Part shown: positions 15,762-22,999 of the stretch, in pieces
Layout of the letters: every line of letters starts with the position of its first letter
How positions within the stretch are numbered: position 1 is the first letter of the stretch
Assembly: GCA_002315595.1 (NCBI GenBank)
Contig: DCHG01000057.1
Span: forward strand, 17,378-46,911
Direction: 5' to 3'
Origin: Clostridiales bacterium UBA1758
GTDB taxonomy: Bacteria; Bacillota; Clostridia; Oscillospirales; UBA1758
DNA: 29,534 nt
Position numbers and translations under genes: made by a program
The notes under the pieces: model-generated
Told to the model about the DNA's origin: nothing
Database searches by the model: none
Seen by the model: the letters and a program-made list of their open reading frames with translations, nothing else

Positions 15762-15775
15762 ATCGAGCGCTCGAT
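15762..15775. promoter_or_regulatory. 14-bp perfect palindrome at the transcription start, candidate operator
   Basis: ATCGAGCGCTCGAT is a perfect 14-bp palindrome beginning at the expected +1 of the TrmO-like operon promoter. That position would let a bound dimer block transcription. No regulator gene is adjacent. Confidence 0.5.
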
Positions 15776-15800
15776 GAAATATCATTTTCGGAGGTTCACA

Positions 15801-16277
15801 ATGAACGAAATGAAAATCTATTCCATCGGAAAGATAGAAAATAAAGAGGGATGTGTTTGCGTCAAACTTGATCCGAAATATGCGGAAGGCTTGATAGGTC
15901 TTGACGGATATAGCCATGTTAAGATCCTTTGGTGGGCGGATGATTGCGACAATGAAAAAGACAGGAGCATTTTGATCGAACAAAATCCATATGTAAAAGG
16001 CCCCGACAAACTCGGCGTCTTTGCACTGCGGTCCCCGGAGCGTCCCAATCCAATAGCGGTTTCCAACGCAGATATTGCCTATGCAGATGTGAAAAACGGC
16101 GCCATCGGGCTTTCTTACATTGATGCCTTTGACGGCACGCAGGTGCTGGATTTGAAACCATATACACCGAGCATCGACCGTATTGATCACCCAAAAACGC
16201 CCGATTGGTGCAGTTGTTGGCCAAAGTCATATGAGGAAAGCGAAAACTTTGATTGGGCGGCAGAATTCAATTTTTGA
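15801..16277 (+). CDS. TrmO/TsaA-like protein (UPF0066 family)
   Basis: A 158-residue protein with the TsaA-like beta-barrel fold. GYSHVKILWWAD (about 39-50) and the signature GVFALRSPERPNPIAVS are diagnostic; the usual Gly after PNPI is Ala here. E. coli TrmO uses S-adenosylmethionine to methylate t6A37 in tRNA-Thr. It carries an extra C-terminal domain that this short protein lacks, so it may act on another substrate. DAFDGTQVLDLKPYTP is the second conserved block. The start at 15801 follows GGAGG; the frame is open upstream to 15747 but that part overlaps the promoter. The GNAT gene follows by 11 bp, so the two are co-transcribed. Confidence 0.85.
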   Translation: MNEMKIYSIGKIENKEGCVCVKLDPKYAEGLIGLDGYSHVKILWWADDCDNEKDRSILIEQNPYVKGPDKLGVFALRSPERPNPIAVSNADIAYADVKNGAIGLSYIDAFDGTQVLDLKPYTPSIDRIDHPKTPDWCSCWPKSYEESENFDWAAEFNF

Positions 16278-16288
16278 GGAGATACAAG

Positions 16289-16828
16289 ATGGCGTTAGCG
16301 GATTACATATTCAAAAAACCGGTTATTGATACCGAAAGATTGACGATTCGCCCCATGTGTGTCGGGGATGTTCCCGCATTAAAAGAATGGCTTCCCGATC
16401 CGTCCGTTTACACCTACTGGGGAAAAGAACCGAGCAAATCCGAAAAAAATCCCGAAATGCTATTTGCAAACGAGCAAAAGCCGACAAAAAGTTTTCATCT
16501 CGGGATCGCACTGAAAGACGGTGATAAGGTCGTCGGCGACATCTATGTTTATTTGATCGAAAACGACCGTATGGCGTCGATCGCCATTCGACTTGCACCG
16601 TCTTGTCAGAAAAAAGGGTACGGAACGGAGGCATTATCCGCAATGACGGCGTTTTGTTTTGAAAATACAGAACTGCAACGCCTTTGGACGGAAGTCGATG
16701 TTCGGAACATTCCTTCGCAGAGAATGCTGGAAAAGTGCGGATATACGCGAGAAGGTCTGATCCGTCAGGGCAAAATGGTGAATGCTTGGTGCGATTATTA
16801 CATTTACGGCAAACTGGCGACGGATTGA
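16289..16828 (+). CDS. GNAT family N-acetyltransferase
   Basis: A 179-residue acetyltransferase of the RimJ/RimL type. It opens with DTERLTIRPM (about 14-23), has VVGDIYVYL as the central strand, QKKGYGTEAL as the acetyl-CoA pyrophosphate loop and the closing NIPSQRMLEKCGYTREG block. The acceptor could be a ribosomal protein N-terminus, an amino acid or an antibiotic; the sequence does not decide. GAGGAG lies just upstream of the ATG at 16289. It is the second gene of the TrmO-like operon. Confidence 0.9.
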   Translation: MALADYIFKKPVIDTERLTIRPMCVGDVPALKEWLPDPSVYTYWGKEPSKSEKNPEMLFANEQKPTKSFHLGIALKDGDKVVGDIYVYLIENDRMASIAIRLAPSCQKKGYGTEALSAMTAFCFENTELQRLWTEVDVRNIPSQRMLEKCGYTREGLIRQGKMVNAWCDYYIYGKLATD

Positions 16829-16898
16829 GGTGGCATTTCGGCTGACTTCGAATGAAAACGGTGTTTTCTCATTTTGAGAACGCAGTACTATTTCCGAA

Positions 16899-16933
16899 AA
16901 AAGCAGGACGGTACATTGTATCGTCCTGCTTTT
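16899..16933 (+). terminator. Terminator-like hairpin after the GNAT gene
   Basis: AAAAGCAGGACGGTAC and GTATCGTCCTGCTTTT form a 16-bp stem with one G-U pair and a 3-nt loop, ending in four T. It most likely ends the TrmO-like/GNAT operon, about 70 bp after its stop. Confidence 0.75.
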
Positions 16934-16957
16934 GCATTTTGATAGAAAGATAGAGTT

Positions 16958-17091
16958 CGCCCCGGGGTAGGAGAATGCCCCGGGGCGATCAATGAAAGAA
17001 CTATGACGGAATCAGCGGCGGAGCGATTCCGATCGGATGCGGAGAAAAAAGAAAAAAACGCCGCATCCGAAATAAGCGCAAAAGCGCTTAC
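16958..17091. repeat. Cluster of three inverted repeats in a non-coding spacer
   Basis: CGCCCCGGGG (16958-16967) pairs perfectly with CCCCGGGGCG (16978-16987). CGGATGCGG (17034-17042) pairs with CCGCATCCG (17061-17069). TAAGCGC and GCGCTTA (about 17073-17090) form a 7-bp stem with an AAAA loop. They fill the spacer between the GNAT gene and the minus-strand DUF1292 gene. The last two could help end transcription of DUF1292; the GC-rich one has no T run and is unexplained. Confidence 0.6.
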
Positions 17092-17100
17092 TCAACAAAA

Positions 17101-17412
17101 TTATTCGTCTTCCTCGTCTTCAACGTCCTCGCTATCGACATATTCGTCGATACGGAGCATGAATTTTGTGTAGAGGTCGACTTCGAGTTCGTCGTCATCG
17201 ACGGTCTCGAATTCTTCCATCCCGTCGTTTTCGACAACGTGAAGAATGATCAGTTCGGTGTCTTCTTCGCCGGAATCAGCCGGGATGAATGCCATATACG
17301 TTTCACCCTCATGTTCAAGGGTATCGACATGTTCCAGTTCGACGGTCGTTCCGTCGTCCGCGATCAGTTCAATAATATCGCCGCCATAATAGGAGCGTTC
17401 GCTATCAGCCAT
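17101..17412 (-). CDS. DUF1292 domain protein (YrzB-like)
   Basis: A 103-residue very acidic protein of the DUF1292 family, found across Firmicutes, often near RNA-processing genes. The core reads DIIELIADDGTTVELEHVD, then EGETYMAFIPAD and EDTELIILHV, ending in a run of Glu/Asp. Function unknown. The start at 17412 follows GGAGG; the frame stays open to 17466 but that part overlaps the promoter. It is transcribed divergently from dusB. Confidence 0.88.
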   Translation of the reverse strand: MADSERSYYGGDIIELIADDGTTVELEHVDTLEHEGETYMAFIPADSGEEDTELIILHVVENDGMEEFETVDDDELEVDLYTKFMLRIDEYVDSEDVEDEEDE

Positions 17413-17437
17413 ACGGAGCCTCCGATGTTTTTTCTTT

Positions 17438-17466
17438 ATTTTACAATGATTAAGAAAAAAAATCAA
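17438..17466 (-). promoter_or_regulatory. Promoter of the DUF1292 gene
   Basis: On the minus strand TTGATT (17466-17461) and TAAAAT (17443-17438) are 17 bp apart, placing the start about 20 nt before the start codon at 17412. Confidence 0.65.
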
Positions 17467-17653
17467 CCTTTATATGGAAAATTTCGCAAAAACAGTATGA
17501 TTTGCATTTGTTTATCCGCATTTAGGCGGATGAACCGCAGAAAAACAGGGAAAATCTATACGGATCAACTCTATTTTGACGATATCATTCCCGTATCCGG
17601 GGCGAAAAAACGAAAGTATTTTTTTGCTTTTTGCCGAAATAAGCGGAAGTCTA

Positions 17654-17682
17654 TTGTAAACGAAGCCATTGTGTGATATACT
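17654..17682 (+). promoter_or_regulatory. Promoter of the dusB-sigma-anti-sigma operon
   Basis: TTGTAA (17654-17659) and TATACT (17677-17682) are 17 bp apart. The start near 17689 rules out the upstream TTG at 17669 as the dusB start codon. Confidence 0.6.
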
Positions 17683-17716
17683 ACACTCGATTTTTTGTGG
17701 ACTTGGAGTGTACGCA

Positions 17717-18700
17717 TTGACGATCGGAAATGTGAAAATTTCATCGCTGGTGGCATTGGCGCCGATGGCAGGCGTGACGGATCTCGCATTTCGTGAAATC
17801 TGTCGTCGTATGGGTGCGGGTTATACCTACACCGAAATGGTGTCCTCCAAGGCGTTGGTTTATCAGGATAAAAAGACTCTGCCGATCCTTGTTTTGGGCA
17901 AGAATGAACATCCTGCCGCCGTGCAGATCTTCGGTTGCGAACCCGAAACGATGGCAAAAGCCGCCGTATTGGCTCTTGAAATCAGCGGTGCGGATGTTTT
18001 GGATATCAATATGGGTTGCCCTACGCCGAAAATCGTCGGAAACGGCGACGGCAGTGCATTGATGGCAACACCGAAGATTGCCGAAGCGGTTGTATCCGCC
18101 GTCCGTTCCGCCGTCAATGTTCCCGTGACGGTCAAAATTAGGCTCGGTACCGACGAGGGGCATCGTAATGCCATCGAATTTGCAAAAATGCTTGAAAATG
18201 CAGGTGTTGACGCACTTGCTGTCCACGGTCGCACTCGTGCGCAGATGTATGCGGGCAAAGCCGACCGCGAAATGATTGCACAGGTCGTGGATGCGGTGAA
18301 GATACCTGTCTTTGCCAACGGCGACATCACCGACGGAACATCGGCGTTGGAAATGCTGAAAACCACGAATGCCGCAGGACTGATGATCGGACGAGCCGCA
18401 CTTGGTGATCCGTGGATCTTTTCCGAAGTCAATGCCGCAATACACGGGAAAAAGATCCCCGAACGCCCCGGATTTGCCGAACGGCTTGACATCGCCGCCG
18501 AACAGGTCCGTATTGCCGCAGGACAAAAAGGTGAAAAACTCGCCGTGTTGGAGGCAAGAAAACATTTGGCGTGGTACCTGCACGGTATCCGCGGTGCGGC
18601 GCAATTTCGCAAAAGCGTGATCAGCGTGAATACGCTTGACGATATATTCACTTCTTTGGAGCACATCAAACGCTCCGTTTCGGAGGGAGAACATCAATGA
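17717..18700 (+). CDS. dusB: tRNA-dihydrouridine synthase
   Basis: A 327-residue flavin enzyme that reduces uridines in tRNA D loops. The FMN-binding APMAGVTDLAFR near the N-terminus, NMGCPTPKIVGNGDGS with the catalytic Cys, VHGRTRAQMYAG, and ANGDI are all present, and the length suits DusB. The start is a TTG at 17717 with GGAG 8-9 nt upstream; no ATG fits, and the promoter excludes earlier starts. Its stop overlaps the sigma-factor start as ATGA, so dusB and the sigma factor are translationally coupled. Confidence 0.93.
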   Translation: MTIGNVKISSLVALAPMAGVTDLAFREICRRMGAGYTYTEMVSSKALVYQDKKTLPILVLGKNEHPAAVQIFGCEPETMAKAAVLALEISGADVLDINMGCPTPKIVGNGDGSALMATPKIAEAVVSAVRSAVNVPVTVKIRLGTDEGHRNAIEFAKMLENAGVDALAVHGRTRAQMYAGKADREMIAQVVDAVKIPVFANGDITDGTSALEMLKTTNAAGLMIGRAALGDPWIFSEVNAAIHGKKIPERPGFAERLDIAAEQVRIAAGQKGEKLAVLEARKHLAWYLHGIRGAAQFRKSVISVNTLDDIFTSLEHIKRSVSEGEHQ

Positions 18701-19314
18701 CCACTGACGACAAAAAGTTTATAGAGTCGTTGCAAAGCGGTGACGCCGATGCTTTTGAAATACTCGTCAAAAAATATGAGACGAAAATTTACAACCTCGC
18801 TCTCCGTATGACGGGAAATCCCGACGATGCGATGGACATCGCGCAGGAAACCTTTTTGCGCGTGTACCGTTCCATCGGCGAATTCGGTGCAAAAAGTTCC
18901 CTCGGAACTTGGATATTTCGTATTGCGTCAAATGTTGCGCTCGATTTTTTGCGAAAACGCAAGCGTCGTAATGAGGTTTCCACGACGACGGAAAACGAAG
19001 ACGGAGAAGAAGTCGAACTGGAATTTCCCGATGAACGCAATATGCCCGAAAATGTATCCGAAGCAAAGGAACTTCGTGAGGCAATTGATGAAGGGATCGC
19101 ACAACTTACGCCGGAATACCGTCAGATCTTTGTTATGCGCGACATTTTGGGGATGAGTTATACCGATATTGCGAACACCCTTTACATCGCCGAAGGTACG
19201 GTAAAATCACGAATTGCACGCGCCCGTGGAAAGATCGCATCTTTTTTGATAAAAAACGGGAACTTTTCGCCCGCGGTGAAGTCAAATGGATGGAAGGGAG
19301 GACGAGTGGAATGA
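18697..19314 (+). CDS. ECF-family RNA polymerase sigma factor (RpoE/SigW-like)
   Basis: A 205-residue group 4 sigma factor. Region 2 covers about residues 15-88, with RMTGNPDDAMDIAQETFLRVYR and SLGTWIFRIASNVALDFLRKRKR, which contact core polymerase and the -10 element. An acidic linker (about 97-128) leads to region 4 (about 130-180), with LTPEYRQIFVMRDILGMSY and EGTVKSRIARARGKI as the helix-turn-helix. It overlaps dusB by ATGA and the anti-sigma gene the same way, so the three are made together. It probably controls an envelope-stress-type response and is held by the next gene product. No SigW-like promoter was seen upstream, so autoregulation is not evident. Confidence 0.93.
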   Translation: MTTDDKKFIESLQSGDADAFEILVKKYETKIYNLALRMTGNPDDAMDIAQETFLRVYRSIGEFGAKSSLGTWIFRIASNVALDFLRKRKRRNEVSTTTENEDGEEVELEFPDERNMPENVSEAKELREAIDEGIAQLTPEYRQIFVMRDILGMSYTDIANTLYIAEGTVKSRIARARGKIASFLIKNGNFSPAVKSNGWKGGRVE

Positions 19315-20150
19315 CCGATTGTGAAAAATACATTGAATTGATGTCCCGCCAAATCGACAAAGAACTTGACGACGACGGAAGTGTGGAACTGGAAGCGCAT
19401 TTGAAACGATGCGATCGGTGCCACGCAATTTACGAATCTATGCAAGATCTTGTCAGCGACGGCGTGAAACTCGTTGAGACTCCTGCCGAACTTTCCGAAC
19501 GCGTGATGGCGGCTATCCGTGAAGAAGCGGAAATTCGCCCGATCTCGAAAAAGAAAAAGAGCATTGTTCCGTGGATCAGTACCGTAGCGGCGGTGTTTGT
19601 CGTGGGTGTGACGACGATCTGTTTTGTCGCCAACGGTTCGTTTGGACTGGCTAAAAAAGAAAGCGTTATGAATGATAAAATGGGGCTCATGGTTTCTGAT
19701 TCGGATGCTACGGATTTCGACGCGAATGAAAACTATGAATATTCCAATGATTACGATGTTGCGACCGAAAATGATATCATCCCGAGCAACGACGCGGGTA
19801 CGGACAATGCGTACGATCCTACGGAAAACGAAAACATTGTTGTAAACGACGATCCCGTGGAAGGTGAGGGGAATGATGTTGATCCGAATGAAGCGATCGA
19901 AGACATCCCGGAAAATTCAGTCGTGACCTATGCCATGATCGTTACCGTCAGTGACCATTTTGTGCCGGATCTCCTTGCGGATGTGGATGCCGAGGTCGTC
20001 GAAGGCTTCGAAAGTTGGCTTGGCTATATTGTCGATGCAAATATGGTTGAAGAAATCTCCGCCGAACTTCTTGATGCGGGTGTGGGTTTTGATATTATCG
20101 CATCCAATGACGGCAAAAGCGAATTTGCCCTTGTTTTGATCAAACCGTGA
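19311..20150 (+). CDS. Zinc-finger anti-sigma factor, single-pass membrane protein
   Basis: A 279-residue membrane-anchored anti-sigma factor. The N-terminal zf-HC2 motif reads HLKRCDRC, giving His30, Cys34 and Cys37. One membrane segment covers about residues 85-108. The outside part begins with a low-complexity acidic Asp/Asn/Glu stretch (about 120-205) and ends in a 75-residue folded-looking domain that I do not recognise. The zinc finger should bind the upstream sigma factor; signals outside the membrane would release it. The start at 19311 overlaps the sigma stop, with GGGAGG upstream. The acidic linker and terminal domain are the most variable part of such proteins. Confidence 0.85.
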   Translation: MTDCEKYIELMSRQIDKELDDDGSVELEAHLKRCDRCHAIYESMQDLVSDGVKLVETPAELSERVMAAIREEAEIRPISKKKKSIVPWISTVAAVFVVGVTTICFVANGSFGLAKKESVMNDKMGLMVSDSDATDFDANENYEYSNDYDVATENDIIPSNDAGTDNAYDPTENENIVVNDDPVEGEGNDVDPNEAIEDIPENSVVTYAMIVTVSDHFVPDLLADVDAEVVEGFESWLGYIVDANMVEEISAELLDAGVGFDIIASNDGKSEFALVLIKP

Positions 20151-20153
20151 TCT

Positions 20154-20185
20154 ATTCCCGATGCCATTCGGCATCGGGAATTTTT
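20154..20185 (+). terminator. Terminator of the dusB-sigma operon
   Basis: ATTCCCGATGCC and GGCATCGGGAAT form a perfect 12-bp stem with the loop ATTC, followed by five T. It lies just after the anti-sigma stop. Confidence 0.93.
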
Positions 20186-20222
20186 GCGACGAAAAATAAT
20201 ATGTAATATTTTATATTAGTAC

Positions 20223-20251
20223 TTGACAAATAAAAAAAGCCGTTGTATAAT
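20223..20251 (+). promoter_or_regulatory. Promoter of the T-box/trpB2 transcript
   Basis: The consensus TTGACA (20223-20228) and TATAAT (20246-20251) are 17 bp apart, placing the start near 20258 at the head of the T-box leader. Confidence 0.85.
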
Positions 20252-20257
20252 ACGTTT

Positions 20258-20522
20258 AAACCGATGAACGGGAAGAGTAATGATTGCTGAACCTTTTTAG
20301 AGAGCCGCCGGCGGTGAAATGGCGGCATGGGGATGAATCGTGAATGGTCCTGCGAGGGCAAAGCGAACGATGTTTTTATCAATTAGCCGCGACGTTTCGG
20401 CCCATGTTACGGGCACAGCGTGTGTTTGCACGCATGAGTGGGTGAATGAACTTCACCAAGCAGGGTGGCACCGCAGAAGTATTGCTTCTGTCCCGGCTGT
20501 ATAGCGGGACGGGGGCTTTTTT
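20258..20522 (+). promoter_or_regulatory. Tryptophan T-box riboswitch
   Basis: The leader has the T-box sequence AGGGTGGCACCGC (20462-20474), which binds the uncharged tRNA acceptor end. Stem I includes AGAGAG and GCCGCC paired with GGCGGC. The specifier reads TGG at 20345-20347 in the usual context TGAA-TGG, matching tryptophan and the downstream trpB2. A terminator hairpin TCCCG...CGGGA (about 20490-20509) plus a T run ends it. Uncharged tRNA-Trp should stabilise the antiterminator and allow expression. Stem boundaries are approximate. Confidence 0.9.
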
Positions 20523-20558
20523 ATTCCCGTTCCGATCACACTCGGAGTGGGAATTTTT
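20523..20558 (+). terminator. Second terminator-like hairpin between T-box and trpB2
   Basis: ATTCCCGTTCCGA (20523-20535) pairs with TCGGAGTGGGAAT (20542-20554), 13 bp with two G-U pairs, followed by a T run to 20558. It lies downstream of the T-box terminator, outside the canonical antiterminator. The segment TTTTTATTCCCG is repeated on both sides of it. Confidence 0.65.
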
Positions 20559-20587
20559 ATTCCCGCACAAAAGAAAGGAAATGCCAA

Positions 20588-21955
20588 ATGTCTGAAATCC
20601 CTTACAAAATCTACCTCGACGAAAATGATTTGCCGAAGGCGTGGTACAATTTGCGTGCAGATATGCCCATCAAGCCTGCGCCACTTTTGAATCCCACTAC
20701 ACATCAGCCTTGTACGCGTGAAGAACTCGCACAGGTCTTTTGTGATGAACTTGTCGATCAGGAACTGAATGTCACCGATCCGTACATTCCGATCCCGGAC
20801 GAGATCCGTTCGTTCTATCGGATGTACCGTCCGTCGCCGCTGACGCGTGCGTATTGTTTGGAAAAAGCACTTGGTACACCGGCGAGGATTTATTACAAGT
20901 TCGAGGGCAATAATACTTCCGGCTCGCACAAACTGAATTCCGCCGTTGCACAAGCCTATTATGCCAAAAAGCAGGGGCTGAAAGGCGTCACAACCGAAAC
21001 CGGCGCAGGTCAGTGGGGTACGGCACTTTCGATGGCGTGTTCGTATTTCGGACTTGATTGCCGTGTATTCATGGTTAAGGTCAGTGCCGAGCAGAAGCCA
21101 CATCGCCGTCAGTTGATGGGCGTTTACGGCGCAAATGTCACGCCGTCGCCCTCCAATACAACCGAAGCCGGACGACGCATTTTGGCGGAATTCCCCGGTA
21201 CGGGGGGAAGCCTCGGTTGCGCGATTTCGGAAGCGGTCGAAACCGCGGTAAAGAATCCGGGATATCGCTATGTTCTCGGCAGTGTACTTAATCAGGTCGC
21301 CCTTCATCAGTCCGTCATCGGTTTGGAAGCAAAGGCTGCGATGGATAAATACGGCGTTAAGCCCGACGTCATCATCGGATGCGCGGGTGGCGGCTCGAAT
21401 CTTGCGGGACTGATTGCTCCGTTCATGGGTGAAAAACTCCGTGGAGAGGCGGATTACCGTTTTGTTGCGGTTGAGCCGATGAGTTGTCCTTCTATGACAC
21501 GCGGAAAGTACGCATATGATTACTGTGATACCGGCAAGGTTTGCCCGCTTGCTAAGATGTACACCCTCGGCAGTGGATTTATGCCCGCTGCAAACCATGC
21601 GGGCGGTTTGCGTTATCACGGCATGAGCCCGGTGCTGTCGGAACTTTACGACGAGGGCTTGATGGAAGCCATCAGTGTCGAACAGACGAAGGTCTTTGAA
21701 GCGGCGGTGCAGTTTGCACGCGTCGAGGGCACGCTTCCTGCACCGGAATCCTCCCACGCAATTCGTGCCGCGATCGACGAAGCACTTCGCTGTAAGGAAA
21801 CGGGAGAAGAAAAGACGATACTGTTCGGTTTGACCGGCACGGGTTACTTCGATATGACCGCGTATTCGAGATTTCAAGAAGGCGAAATGAGCGATTATTG
21901 CCCGACGGACGATGAAATCGCAAAAAGTTTTGCGATGATGCCGGATGTGAAGTAA
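20588..21955 (+). CDS. trpB2: Tryptophan synthase beta chain, TrpB2 type
   Basis: A 455-residue PLP enzyme that makes tryptophan from indole and serine. The length and sequence fit the TrpB2 (TIGR01415) class rather than the 400-residue TrpB1. PLP lysine is Lys115 in SGSHKLNSA, TETGAGQWG holds the catalytic Glu137, and GCAGGGSNLAG binds the cofactor phosphate. No trpA or other trp gene is nearby, so it probably salvages free indole or works with an unlinked TrpA. The ATG at 20588 follows GAAAGGAA; the frame is open upstream only into the T-box. Control is by the tryptophan T-box. Confidence 0.93.
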   Translation: MSEIPYKIYLDENDLPKAWYNLRADMPIKPAPLLNPTTHQPCTREELAQVFCDELVDQELNVTDPYIPIPDEIRSFYRMYRPSPLTRAYCLEKALGTPARIYYKFEGNNTSGSHKLNSAVAQAYYAKKQGLKGVTTETGAGQWGTALSMACSYFGLDCRVFMVKVSAEQKPHRRQLMGVYGANVTPSPSNTTEAGRRILAEFPGTGGSLGCAISEAVETAVKNPGYRYVLGSVLNQVALHQSVIGLEAKAAMDKYGVKPDVIIGCAGGGSNLAGLIAPFMGEKLRGEADYRFVAVEPMSCPSMTRGKYAYDYCDTGKVCPLAKMYTLGSGFMPAANHAGGLRYHGMSPVLSELYDEGLMEAISVEQTKVFEAAVQFARVEGTLPAPESSHAIRAAIDEALRCKETGEEKTILFGLTGTGYFDMTAYSRFQEGEMSDYCPTDDEIAKSFAMMPDVK

Positions 21956-21965
21956 AAATAAAGTT

Positions 21966-22017
21966 AAAAAATCCCTATACCGAGCGTTCAAAAACGTTTG
22001 GTATAGGGATTTTTTTA
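21966..22017. terminator. Bidirectional terminator between trpB2 and the esterase gene
   Basis: AAAAAATCCCTATACC (21966-21981) pairs with GGTATAGGGATTTTTT (22000-22015), with further weaker pairing inside. A and T runs on both sides serve both convergent genes; it overlaps the esterase stop codon. Confidence 0.92.
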
Positions 22018-22986
22018 TTTGTTGTTGCAGAAATCTTCGATCATATCAAGTGCATCGGAGGATTCGGGAATGTTCGACAACGGGAAGACATGCCACAGAC
22101 CTTCGCCGAAGACAAGCGTTGAATCATTGCCCGCTTCACGGAGTGCGTAGTACAGTTTTTCGTTGTCCGGCACCATGATCTCATCCGTTCCGCAGAAGAT
22201 CAGCGACGGCGGTAGATCGGAAAGATCGCCGTAAATCGGGCTGACGAGGGGATCTTTAGTGTCGAGGTCACCTGCCCAAAGTTTACCGAATTCGGTCGGC
22301 GCGTAGACGCCGAGGGTGAGGTCTTTTTTCTCATACTCCGCAATGTCGGGGTTTGAAAGTGTGACATCCACCCAAGGTGACAAAAGCACCATACGATCGG
22401 GGGTGGAGATGAAGTTCGCTTTCAAATACTCCACAAAAGCGAGTGCGAAGCCGCCGCCCGCAGAGTCACCCATGATCGTGATTGATTTGCCCGTGGATTG
22501 CAGGTCGGTGTAGACCGCGATCAAAAGATCATATGCTTCGGCATAGGTCGCCTGCGGGGCAAGCGGATATATCGGAATATAGACCTTTGCATCAAGGCGG
22601 TCGACGAGTTTATCGCAGAAGGTAACGTGCATCGGATCAATTTCGTAAACATAGGCTCCGCCGTGAATGTAAAGAACGATGTTTTCGTGATCATCGGAGC
22701 CGAGTGTGTATACCTCGTTATCACCGTATTTTACACAGTTGAGTTCGTTTAACACCTCGACTTCGGGAAAGACTTGTACTTCCCTCGATTCAAGGGAAGC
22801 AAGGATCGCGGGATAGTTTTCCTCCAATGCCCACGAGGTTCCGTCCGTTTCACGGATTGCGTCGGCGTATGCCGCCGCTTCATCAGTTAGGGGAAGTGTG
22901 ACGATGTCCTTTTTTGCCTGGGAATTTTTGGCGGAACAACCCGTCAAAAGAAGAAGTGTGCAAAGCAGTGCAATTGTTTTTTTCAT
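22015..22986 (-). CDS. Lipoprotein alpha/beta hydrolase (HSL-type esterase)
   Basis: A 323-residue secreted, lipid-anchored esterase. The N-terminus has KK, a hydrophobic stretch and the lipobox LLTGC, with Cys17 as the lipidation site. The hydrolase domain has the oxyanion motif HGGAY (108-112), the nucleophile Ser175 in GDSAGGG, and probable Asp268 (GTDEIMVPD) and His299 (WHVFP). This is the hormone-sensitive-lipase/arylesterase group, which commonly deacylates short esters. Sitting after a GH2 and a phosphoesterase gene, it may trim acyl groups from glycans outside the cell, but this is inference. AGGAG precedes the ATG; it lies 13 bp after the phosphoesterase stop. Confidence 0.88.
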   Translation of the reverse strand: MKKTIALLCTLLLLTGCSAKNSQAKKDIVTLPLTDEAAAYADAIRETDGTSWALEENYPAILASLESREVQVFPEVEVLNELNCVKYGDNEVYTLGSDDHENIVLYIHGGAYVYEIDPMHVTFCDKLVDRLDAKVYIPIYPLAPQATYAEAYDLLIAVYTDLQSTGKSITIMGDSAGGGFALAFVEYLKANFISTPDRMVLLSPWVDVTLSNPDIAEYEKKDLTLGVYAPTEFGKLWAGDLDTKDPLVSPIYGDLSDLPPSLIFCGTDEIMVPDNEKLYYALREAGNDSTLVFGEGLWHVFPLSNIPESSDALDMIEDFCNNK

Positions 22987-22999
22987 AGTAAACTCCTAT

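Noticed and set aside
15639..16851. An 11-bp repeat GCTGACTTCGA at 15639 and 16841 flanking the TrmO-like/GNAT genes.
   Set aside because: A match of this length is expected by chance about once in three comparisons of this size, so it is weak evidence for insertion ends.
17669..17716. Longer dusB start at a TTG at 17669.
   Set aside because: It lies upstream of the expected transcription start and has no ribosome site; the TTG at 17717 behind GGAG is better.
20453..21991. A 512-residue minus-strand open frame opposite trpB2.
   Set aside because: It mirrors the strongly supported TrpB2 gene, has no ribosome site, and its residues (rich in Arg, His, Cys) show no domain.
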